Below are positions 57,831 through 64,000 of a stretch of DNA of 64,000 nucleotides, piece by piece. Numbering within the stretch: position 1 is the first letter of the stretch; every line of letters begins with the position of its first letter. This DNA is from CAZVIK01 sp964627045. Lineage in GTDB: Bacteria > Acidobacteriota > Terriglobia > Bryobacterales > Bryobacteraceae. The translations under genes were made by a program, and so were the position numbers. Where the stretch lies: positions 1 through 64,000 of the forward strand of contig CAZVIK010000002.1 in assembly GCA_964627045.1 (NCBI GenBank), given 5' to 3'. Under the pieces are notes generated by a model. It was not told the origin of the DNA, ran no database searches, and saw nothing but the letters and a program-made list of their open reading frames with translations.

Positions 57831-58762
57831 AGCCTTTCGACGCGTACCTGGGCTCTCAGGTTGGCCACGCCGGCGGTGAAGCGCGAATCGGCGACGGCAA
57901 ACGCGACCGCATCTTCCAGCCACTCGTGCAGCGTGCCATCCGGATCGTGCGAAGCGGCCGTCAGCGTGTATTCGCGCGGCGCGAGGTCGCAGCGAAACGA
58001 GAAGACCACGCGCAATGTCTGCCCGGCCGCGCAAGGGCCCAGCCGGACTCCCTCCAGTTCGGTGTTGGTTCCATATACTTCGAACCCGATCCGCGTGCGG
58101 ATCATGATGCCGGCCACGGGATCCTCTACCGCCGCGTTGTAACGAATCGTGACGGCCACCGAGGCCGGCTCCCCACTCTGCCACGTCATCGCCGGCTGCC
58201 CGCTGGCGTCCAGCGTGTCGATTGAGACCAACGTGGCACGGCCGTCTCCGCGCCGGAGAGGCGGCGCGAGTTCCACCCGGGCTCCCTGTCCGGCGACCCG
58301 CAGACGCCCGGCGACGTGTTCACGGTAGGCCGCCAGCACCTCGCGCGCGTCGCCCCTGGCACGCAGGGTCCCCGACTCCAACCACCAGATTTCGTCGGCC
58401 ACTTCGCCAAGCAACCGTTCGTCGTGGGAGAGAAGCAGCGCCACCCCGCCGCGCCGCCGCAGTCGCAGCAGCTCCATCGACGCCTGTGCCAGGGTGAACG
58501 CGTCTCGCATCGCGAGGGCGTGATCCAGTAACACCACGCCGTCGCCGTCGAAATCCAGAGCGCCGCCTGGCCCTATCAGCCGGCGCGAGGCCGGCGCCTC
58601 AACGCTGCCCGAGGCCGGCGGCGTCAGGCCGGCCGCGGCGCGCAGCAACTCACGCCCGCCGGCGCCCTCGTCCCCGAGGATGCCGATCACCGCGCCGTCC
58701 GGCGCCGTGGCGCTGAACCCCCGCAGCGGCGGGCTGGTGAGGTCGATAAACTTGACGGCCAT
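57827..58762 (-). CDS. Wzt-like protein with a degenerate, shortened ATPase domain
   Basis: 311 aa. Residues 1-140 resemble an ABC ATPase but Walker A reads GDEGAGGREL (Lys missing), the helical domain with Q-loop and LSGGQ signature is absent, and Walker B reads VVLLDHAL (Glu missing). Only the H-loop block (LLLSHDERLLGEVADEIWWLESG) is normal. Residues 155-311 form a beta-sandwich like the Wzt C-terminal domain, which binds the end of O-antigen chains. It is probably a non-ATPase glycan-binding or scaffold protein. It starts 5 bp after the GT-C gene. No Wzm permease is near. Confidence 0.65.
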   Translation of the reverse strand: MAVKFIDLTSPPLRGFSATAPDGAVIGILGDEGAGGRELLRAAAGLTPPASGSVEAPASRRLIGPGGALDFDGDGVVLLDHALAMRDAFTLAQASMELLRLRRRGGVALLLSHDERLLGEVADEIWWLESGTLRARGDAREVLAAYREHVAGRLRVAGQGARVELAPPLRRGDGRATLVSIDTLDASGQPAMTWQSGEPASVAVTIRYNAAVEDPVAGIMIRTRIGFEVYGTNTELEGVRLGPCAAGQTLRVVFSFRCDLAPREYTLTAASHDPDGTLHEWLEDAVAFAVADSRFTAGVANLRAQVRVERL

Positions 58763-58767
58763 TGATG

Positions 58768-60342
58768 TCAGGATAGCTTCGAGCGGCCCGCCAGGCCAGC
58801 CAGCCCCGGCAATGCGAGTGTCGATGCCAGATACGCGAGCCACGCCGCGAGCGCCGCGGGCGCCGGCAGCATGAGTCTCGACCAGATCTGCCCCCATCCC
58901 CCGTCACCCAATTGCGCCAGGTGAAAAGACGCCAGCCCGCCGCCCGGTGCGTGCGCCGTCAGTCCGGTGTAATAAGGCAGCAACAGGAAGTGCACCGCGT
59001 AGAGATCGAGCGCCACAAACAGAAACGCCACGCCGAAGAGGACCAAGCCGCTGCGCCCCGCCGGCGCCAGCGCGCACAACCCCGCCGCTGCCAGCAGCGC
59101 CTCGGCGGCCACCACCGCGTACAAGTACCATCCGGCGCCGGAAGAGAGCCCCAAAACCGAAAACGTCAGTTCGTGGTAGCAGAGCCCCAACCAGAAAAAC
59201 CCGTAGAATGCGCCCAGCGCCGCGATCGACGGGCGCGCCTGGGGGGTGCTCATCCAGCGCCGCGCCAGACCGGCCGCCGCCAGCGCCACGACGATAGCGA
59301 ACACGCGGTACATCCAGCCACGCACTTGCAGGAAACTCCAGTTGCCGCTCCAGATGTGCGTGAGAAAGGCGACATCGAAGAAGCGCAGCCAGTCGGTGTG
59401 AAAGACCTGGCCGGCGAGCGACGGCAAAGAGAGGTCGCTTCCCGCGGCCACCTGCTGAAGCCCGGACCACGCGCCGGTCAACTGGTGGTTACGCCAATAC
59501 CACCATCCCGATATCGCCGCGGCCACCGCCAGCGAGGCCGTCGCCCCGGCCAGCGCGCGCCGGCGGCGCGGCTTGGTCAGGGCGATCGCAAACAACGCCG
59601 GAACGGCCGTCAGGAAGTACGCCTTGGTGAGCAACCCGAGACCCAGAATCGCTCCAACCGGCAGCGGCCGCTTTTCGCTCAGCACCGCCCACACCAGCGC
59701 GGCGAAGATCGCCGCCGACACGCCGTCGTTACCCACGCGTCCGGCCGCCATGGCGAACCCCGGCATGGACGCCGCCACCGCCGCGGCGCCCGCAGCGACG
59801 GCGCCCGAATCGAAAACCCGTTGTCCTGCCAGAAACACCAAGGGGATCGCGAGCGACGCCAGAAGCAGACTCCACAGCCTCGCCAGTAGCACACGCGACG
59901 GGAGCGCCACGCCTCTCGCAGCAAGCTGCATTGGAGCCATCAGGGCGTAGTAGAAGGGCGGCTGCTGCGCCTCATGATTGGTCAGAAGGCGGGCCGTAGG
60001 CTCGGAGGCCCATTGGCGGGGCAGCGCCAGCAGGCGTTGCCGGCGGGCGTCCCGCTCTGCCGCAGGCAGTTTCCACCAATCGTCGTGCGTCACAAACCGG
60101 ATGGGCATCTGGTGATGCCCGCGCGGTAGCGGCGTCAGTGCCAGCGATTCGGCCACTTCGCGCGAAGCCGGCGTCTTCCCCAACACGGGCAGGCCGCCAC
60201 CCGACGCCAGCAACTGCACATAGGCGAAGTGCGCCCACTCGTCGTAGCCCTCCCACAGCGGCAAAGTGACGCAGTTGAAAGCGCCGCGTGCAACGAAGCA
60301 CAGCCACACCAATAAGACCACGCGGCGCGCTCCGGACGGCAT
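58768..60342 (-). CDS. GT-C/DUF2142-like membrane protein, probable glycosyltransferase
   Basis: 524 aa with about twelve hydrophobic segments. LPLWEGYDEWAHFAYVQLL holds the acidic residues expected in the first external loop of GT-C enzymes, and NHEAQQPPFYYALMAP follows, as in DUF2142/ArnT relatives. It likely moves a lipid-linked sugar onto an acceptor at the outer face of the inner membrane. It forms an operon with the Wzt-like gene and is divergent from the methyltransferase gene. Confidence 0.72.
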   Translation of the reverse strand: MPSGARRVVLLVWLCFVARGAFNCVTLPLWEGYDEWAHFAYVQLLASGGGLPVLGKTPASREVAESLALTPLPRGHHQMPIRFVTHDDWWKLPAAERDARRQRLLALPRQWASEPTARLLTNHEAQQPPFYYALMAPMQLAARGVALPSRVLLARLWSLLLASLAIPLVFLAGQRVFDSGAVAAGAAAVAASMPGFAMAAGRVGNDGVSAAIFAALVWAVLSEKRPLPVGAILGLGLLTKAYFLTAVPALFAIALTKPRRRRALAGATASLAVAAAISGWWYWRNHQLTGAWSGLQQVAAGSDLSLPSLAGQVFHTDWLRFFDVAFLTHIWSGNWSFLQVRGWMYRVFAIVVALAAAGLARRWMSTPQARPSIAALGAFYGFFWLGLCYHELTFSVLGLSSGAGWYLYAVVAAEALLAAAGLCALAPAGRSGLVLFGVAFLFVALDLYAVHFLLLPYYTGLTAHAPGGGLASFHLAQLGDGGWGQIWSRLMLPAPAALAAWLAYLASTLALPGLAGLAGRSKLS

Positions 60343-60522
60343 GGTAGTTAGGATAGCGGGTTCCCCGCCGCCATCGGGTTGCGGGCGGACTCTCGCGCAA
60401 GGGCGATGTCGCCTACGATGGAAAGATGGGAACCAGCCCGGCCCGTGCGGAATCGACGGCGTCCCTGATCGCGCTCCCGCCGCGCCCGGCGATCCAATGG
60501 TCCCGGAGGCGTCGCGGCAGGC

Positions 60523-61830
60523 ATGTCTGAAATCACCGGCCAGATGCGAGCCGATTGGGAGCGGCGCGCACGCGAGGACGCCAACTACTACGTCGCCTTC
60601 GGACGCCGCGAGCAGGAAGAGGCGGAATTCGAAGCCACCGCCGCCGACGTCGTGCGCAACCTGGACGGCGAATTGCGCCGCTTCGGCGGGGCCGGTCGAA
60701 TCGCCCGGCTTCGGGCCCTGGAGATCGGCTGCGGCCCCGGACGGATCATGCTCCCCATGAGCCGCCGCTTCGCCTGGATCAGCGGCGTCGACATTTCCGA
60801 AGGCATGATTCGCCGCGCCGAAGATCGATTAAAGGACGTCCCCAACGCGCGCGCCTCGGTCAACAGCGGTGCGGACCTGGCCGGTTTCGAAGACGATTCG
60901 GTCGATTTCGCATATTCCTACGCCGTGTTTCAGCACATCCCCAGCGCCGAGGTTGTCTGGAGTTACCTGCGCGAGGCGCGCCGCGTGCTGCGAGAAGGCG
61001 GGTTGCTGCGCTGCCAGATCAACGGCCTACCGAAGACCTCCGCCGGTTACGATACCTGGCACGGCGTTCGCATCGGCGCCGCCGAAGTGGCGGACTTCGC
61101 GCTCCGCCACGACATGCAGTTGTTGGCATTGGAAGGAGTGGATACGCAGTACATGTGGGTCACCATGTGCAAGCGGAAACAGGGCTTCCACCAGGGCCTG
61201 CGCCGGGAGCGCCGCGGAGCCCGGGCCGTGATTCGCCGCCTGACAAACGCCTACTCCACTGAGCCGCTGGCGCCCTGCCGCGGCCGTTTCGCCTCCGTCT
61301 CGCTCTGGATGGAGGGCCTCCCGCCCGAGTCCGACCTGCTGCATCTGGAAGCCTGGATCGGCGCCGGCCGCGCCACGCCGTTCTACATTGGACCGGTTGA
61401 AAACGACGGTTTGCGGCAACTCAACCTGCACCTGCCACCGGGTTTGACGACCGGGCTGCAACCTGTCCGGTTGGCGTGGCTCGGGTGTCGGCTGGCCCCG
61501 GAGGCGACTTTGCGCGTGGTCGCGCCCGGCCCGCTGGTACCGCGCGTAGTGGCCGTCAGCGATGGCGTCGACCTGCTCAGCGGCCACCGGATCTGCTCGG
61601 GCGTCGTCAAACTGGTCGTCGAGGAAGTCGAACGGATTGAGGACCTTCGCGCGGCCCTCGACGGCGCGCCGATCGAGCGCGTCGAGACGTTTTGCGTCGA
61701 TCCGGTCCCCATGCGCTACGAATTAAATCTCCATCTGCCTCAAGGGCTTACGCCGGGCGCACACCGTCTGGAACTGAGCCTGGGGGAGCGCTGTTTTCCA
61801 CACGTAATCATCGAGTCTGTGCAGCCCTAG
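60523..61830 (+). CDS. SAM methyltransferase with duplicated C-terminal beta domain
   Basis: 435 aa. Residues 1-225 are a class I methyltransferase: LEIGCGPGRIMLPMSRR binds SAM, GVDISEGMI and FAYSYAVFQHI follow. The rest holds two copies of a beta unit, ending in LNLHLPPGLTTGLQPVRLAW and LNLHLPQGLTPGAHRLELSL. These resemble IPT-type folds and may position a glycan chain, in parallel with the Wzt-like neighbour. Chain-end methylation is one possible role. The start is the first ATG with homology; the Shine-Dalgarno is weak. Confidence 0.72.
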   Translation: MSEITGQMRADWERRAREDANYYVAFGRREQEEAEFEATAADVVRNLDGELRRFGGAGRIARLRALEIGCGPGRIMLPMSRRFAWISGVDISEGMIRRAEDRLKDVPNARASVNSGADLAGFEDDSVDFAYSYAVFQHIPSAEVVWSYLREARRVLREGGLLRCQINGLPKTSAGYDTWHGVRIGAAEVADFALRHDMQLLALEGVDTQYMWVTMCKRKQGFHQGLRRERRGARAVIRRLTNAYSTEPLAPCRGRFASVSLWMEGLPPESDLLHLEAWIGAGRATPFYIGPVENDGLRQLNLHLPPGLTTGLQPVRLAWLGCRLAPEATLRVVAPGPLVPRVVAVSDGVDLLSGHRICSGVVKLVVEEVERIEDLRAALDGAPIERVETFCVDPVPMRYELNLHLPQGLTPGAHRLELSLGERCFPHVIIESVQP

Positions 61831-61883
61831 CGGGTCCTCCGCTGCCATTCTGTAACTTCATGTACCGCATATAGATTTAGTTC

Positions 61884-61913
61884 TTGACGAACCACTACAT
61901 ATTGGGGTACAAA
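61884..61913 (+). promoter_or_regulatory. nrdJ promoter with an NrdR-box-like palindrome
   Basis: TTGACG (61884-61889), 18 bp, TACAAA (61908-61913). Between them CCACTACATATTGGGG (61892-61907) matches 12 of 16 positions of the NrdR box (acaCwAtATaTwGtgt). NrdR represses ribonucleotide reductase genes and usually binds two boxes; a second copy (around 61864) is too weak to call. Confidence 0.5.
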
Positions 61914-61962
61914 CGCAGATGCCGCTCCAAGAGCCCCCGAGCTGAGGCGGCAGAGGGGTAGG

Positions 61963-64000
61963 ATGCCCATGGGATCCTCCGCAACCGCAGTCCCCGAGTC
62001 CACCGTGAATCAAACGAAGCCAATCTCCGAACCCAAGAACGCCGCCGGGGTGAGCTTTCCCCGGTATTTCACCAGCCGGCTGCCAGCCGGAAAGACGCCC
62101 TACGACGAGATCCGCTGGGACCTGCGTACGGCCACCATCGCCAACGACAAAGGCGCGGTGATCTTTGAGCAACGCGACATCGAGATCCCGGCCGACTGGT
62201 CCCAGACGGCCACCAACATAGTGGCCAGTAAATACTTCCACGGCAAACTCGGCTCAGCGTCGCGCGAGCGCAGCGTAAGGCAACTTGTTCATCGCGTGGT
62301 GGATACCATCACCGAGTGGGGCAAGCGGGACGGCTACTTCGCCGCGGATACCGATGCCGAGAACTTCCGCGACGAACTGGCGCACCTGGTGCTCACACAA
62401 AAGGCGAGCTTCAACTCGCCGGTGTGGTTCAACGTGGGTGTCCGGGAAGGACGCGGCTACGGCTGGTACTACGAAAAGAGTTCGGGCGAGGTAGTGAAGC
62501 TGACGCGGGACGTGCAGAAGCCGCAGTGTTCGGCCTGCTTCATCAACTCGGTGAACGATTCGCTGGAATCGATCCTCGACCTGGCGAAGACCGAGGGGAT
62601 GCTGTTCAAGTGGGGCTCGGGGACGGGCACGAATCTGTCGGCGTTGCGCGAAGAGAACGCCATCCTGAGCGGCGGCGGCAAAGCCAGCGGGCCCTTGAGC
62701 TTCATGAAGGGCTTCGACGCCTTCGCCGGGGTCATCAAGAGCGGCGGCAAGACGCGGCGCGCCGCCAAGATGGTGATCCTCAACGTGGATCACCCCGATA
62801 TCGAGAAGTTCGTCTGGGCCAAGGCCAAGGAAGAAAAGAAGGCCCACGTGCTGGTGGATGCCGGCTACGACTCGTCGCTGGACGGCGAGGCCTACAGCTC
62901 GATCTTTTTCCAGAACGCCAACAACTCGGTCCGCGCCACCGACGAGTTCATGCAGGCGGTCCTGGAAGATCGCGACTGGTCCACCCGCTCCGGTCTGTCC
63001 GGCCAACCGGTGAAGACGCTGAAGGCCAAGCAGTTGCTGCGCGAGATCGCCGAGGCTACCTGGCAGTGCGGCGATCCCGGGATGCAGTTTGACACCACCA
63101 TCAACCGTTGGAACCCGTGCAAGAACACGGCGCGCATCAACGCCTCCAACCCGTGCTCCGAATACATGTTCGTCGACGATTCGGCCTGCAACCTGGCCTC
63201 GGTGAACCTGGTGAAGTTCCTGCGTCACGACGGCCAGTTTGACGTTGAGGCCTTCCGGCGGGCGGTGGATACGATCATTCTCGCCCAGGAGATCATCGTC
63301 GATAACGCCAGCTATCCCACTGAGAAAATCGCGCGGAATTCCCACGACTACCGGCCCGTCGGGCTGGGCTTCGCCAATCTCGGGGCGATGTTGATGTCGC
63401 TTGGCTTGCCCTACGACGGCGACCGCGGGCGCGACTACGCCGGCGCGGTGACCGCGGTCATGTGCGGGCAGGCCTACCTCACCAGCGCACGCATCGCGGC
63501 GGCGACAGGTCCGTTTGCCGGCTTCCCGCGAAATGAGAGCGCGTTTCTGGAAGTCATTCGGATGCACGGCGAAGCCGTCGGGGGCATCGGCAAGGAGAAC
63601 GTGCCGGCGCCGCTCTACGCCGCTGCTGAAGAATGCTGGCGCGAGGCGTATCAGGCCGGCAAGCAGTCGGGCTTTCGCAACGCGCAGGTCACCGTGATCG
63701 CTCCCACCGGCACCATCGGATTCATGATGGACTGTGACACCACAGGCATCGAGCCGGACTTGGCGCTGGTGAAAAACAAGAAGCTCGTGGGCGGCGGGGT
63801 CATCAAGATCGTCAACGGCACCGTGCCGCAGGCGCTGCTGCGGCTGGGCTACACGCCGGAACAGACCGAACAGATCGTGAACCACATCGACGCAACCGGC
63901 ACCATCGAAGGCGCCGAACATCTGAAGTGCGAGCACCTTCCCGTCTTCGATTGCAGCCTGGTCGCCCCCAACGGTTCGCGCGCCATTCACCACATGGGCC
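61963..64000 (+). CDS. nrdJ: Class II (B12-dependent) ribonucleotide reductase, 3' end outside window
   Basis: About 679 codons up to the window edge with no stop. It reduces ribonucleotides to deoxyribonucleotides using adenosylcobalamin. CSACFINS holds Cys 189 and 192. SNPCSEYMFVDDSACNLASVNL near residue 396 contains the thiyl-radical Cys and the second redox Cys. APTGTIGFMMDCDTTGIEP near 583 is the NrdJ core motif. Start 61963 follows AGAGGGG; ATG 61969 in the same frame is equally possible. Expression is probably NrdR-controlled. No B12 riboswitch is visible upstream. Confidence 0.95.
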   Translation, partial: MPMGSSATAVPESTVNQTKPISEPKNAAGVSFPRYFTSRLPAGKTPYDEIRWDLRTATIANDKGAVIFEQRDIEIPADWSQTATNIVASKYFHGKLGSASRERSVRQLVHRVVDTITEWGKRDGYFAADTDAENFRDELAHLVLTQKASFNSPVWFNVGVREGRGYGWYYEKSSGEVVKLTRDVQKPQCSACFINSVNDSLESILDLAKTEGMLFKWGSGTGTNLSALREENAILSGGGKASGPLSFMKGFDAFAGVIKSGGKTRRAAKMVILNVDHPDIEKFVWAKAKEEKKAHVLVDAGYDSSLDGEAYSSIFFQNANNSVRATDEFMQAVLEDRDWSTRSGLSGQPVKTLKAKQLLREIAEATWQCGDPGMQFDTTINRWNPCKNTARINASNPCSEYMFVDDSACNLASVNLVKFLRHDGQFDVEAFRRAVDTIILAQEIIVDNASYPTEKIARNSHDYRPVGLGFANLGAMLMSLGLPYDGDRGRDYAGAVTAVMCGQAYLTSARIAAATGPFAGFPRNESAFLEVIRMHGEAVGGIGKENVPAPLYAAAEECWREAYQAGKQSGFRNAQVTVIAPTGTIGFMMDCDTTGIEPDLALVKNKKLVGGGVIKIVNGTVPQALLRLGYTPEQTEQIVNHIDATGTIEGAEHLKCEHLPVFDCSLVAPNGSRAIHHMG

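Noticed and set aside
61831..61962. Possible B12 riboswitch before nrdJ
   Set aside because: The region is too short and lacks a B12-box-like sequence; a promoter with an NrdR-like box is seen instead.
62254..63993. 579-codon minus-strand frame at the window end
   Set aside because: Antisense to nrdJ, whose active-site motifs are unmistakable on the plus strand.

Overview
The window is a 64 kb piece of a GC-rich, double-membrane bacterial chromosome, most likely an acidobacterium close to Solibacter/Bryobacter. The clues are a YVTN beta-propeller protein ending in a domain that resembles the 'Solibacter uncharacterized C-terminal domain' (37940-40009), Tat-exported aldo/keto reductases with a ferredoxin-like tail, a DUF5916-type outer-membrane protein, an S46 peptidase, LPS-export genes (lptB and an LptC/LptA-like fusion), OprB and BshB1. 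The assignment rests on recognised families only. Two 10-base N runs (4682-4691, 26536-26545) interrupt hspR and an AraC gene, but the reading frame appears to continue across both.

Layout. 1-4729: end of trmFO, xerC, and a dnaK-dnaJ-hspR heat-shock operon behind a promoter that overlaps a HAIR-like operator. 4728-4861: a small TIR-bounded repeat. 4898-8970: lipoprotein, TPR protein, MFS exporter and a small membrane-protein gene behind a broken gene. 8972-15790: a compact carrier-protein island with FkbH-PCP, two related glycosyltransferases (the second fused to a type II thioesterase) and a Tat/Fe-S aldo-keto reductase. 15787-27052: exonuclease, tRNA-Gly, and a redox region with three oxidoreductase genes, OprB, DUF362, DUF5916 and an AraC regulator; two of its aldo/keto reductase promoters share an 11-bp-period direct repeat. 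27093-37826: a long minus-strand block (lptCA, lptB, rpoN, hpf, rapZ, aroF, a membrane protein, pfkB-like kinase, rhomboid, bshB1), with a complete aromatic-amino-acid attenuator before aroF. 37940-46266: propeller protein, a GT-C enzyme and the glycine cleavage operon gcvT-H-PA-PB. 46362-52296: aldo/keto-reductase-like protein lacking its catalytic residues, then gdhA-mutS-anmK coupled by 4-nt overlaps. 52402-56268: carboxylesterase and DPP7-like peptidase. 56472-61830: ATP-grasp-like protein, a Wzt-like protein with a collapsed ATPase domain, a GT-C enzyme and a methyltransferase with a repeated beta domain. 61963-end: class II ribonucleotide reductase behind an NrdR-box-like promoter, cut by the window.

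The strongest new observations are the aroF attenuator, the shared AraC-type operator of the two aldo/keto reductase promoters, and the FkbH-PCP/glycosyltransferase/thioesterase island, which has carrier-protein chemistry but no adenylation, ketosynthase or condensation domain. The last is the best candidate for an undescribed system, perhaps glycan decoration with a glycerate-derived acyl group.
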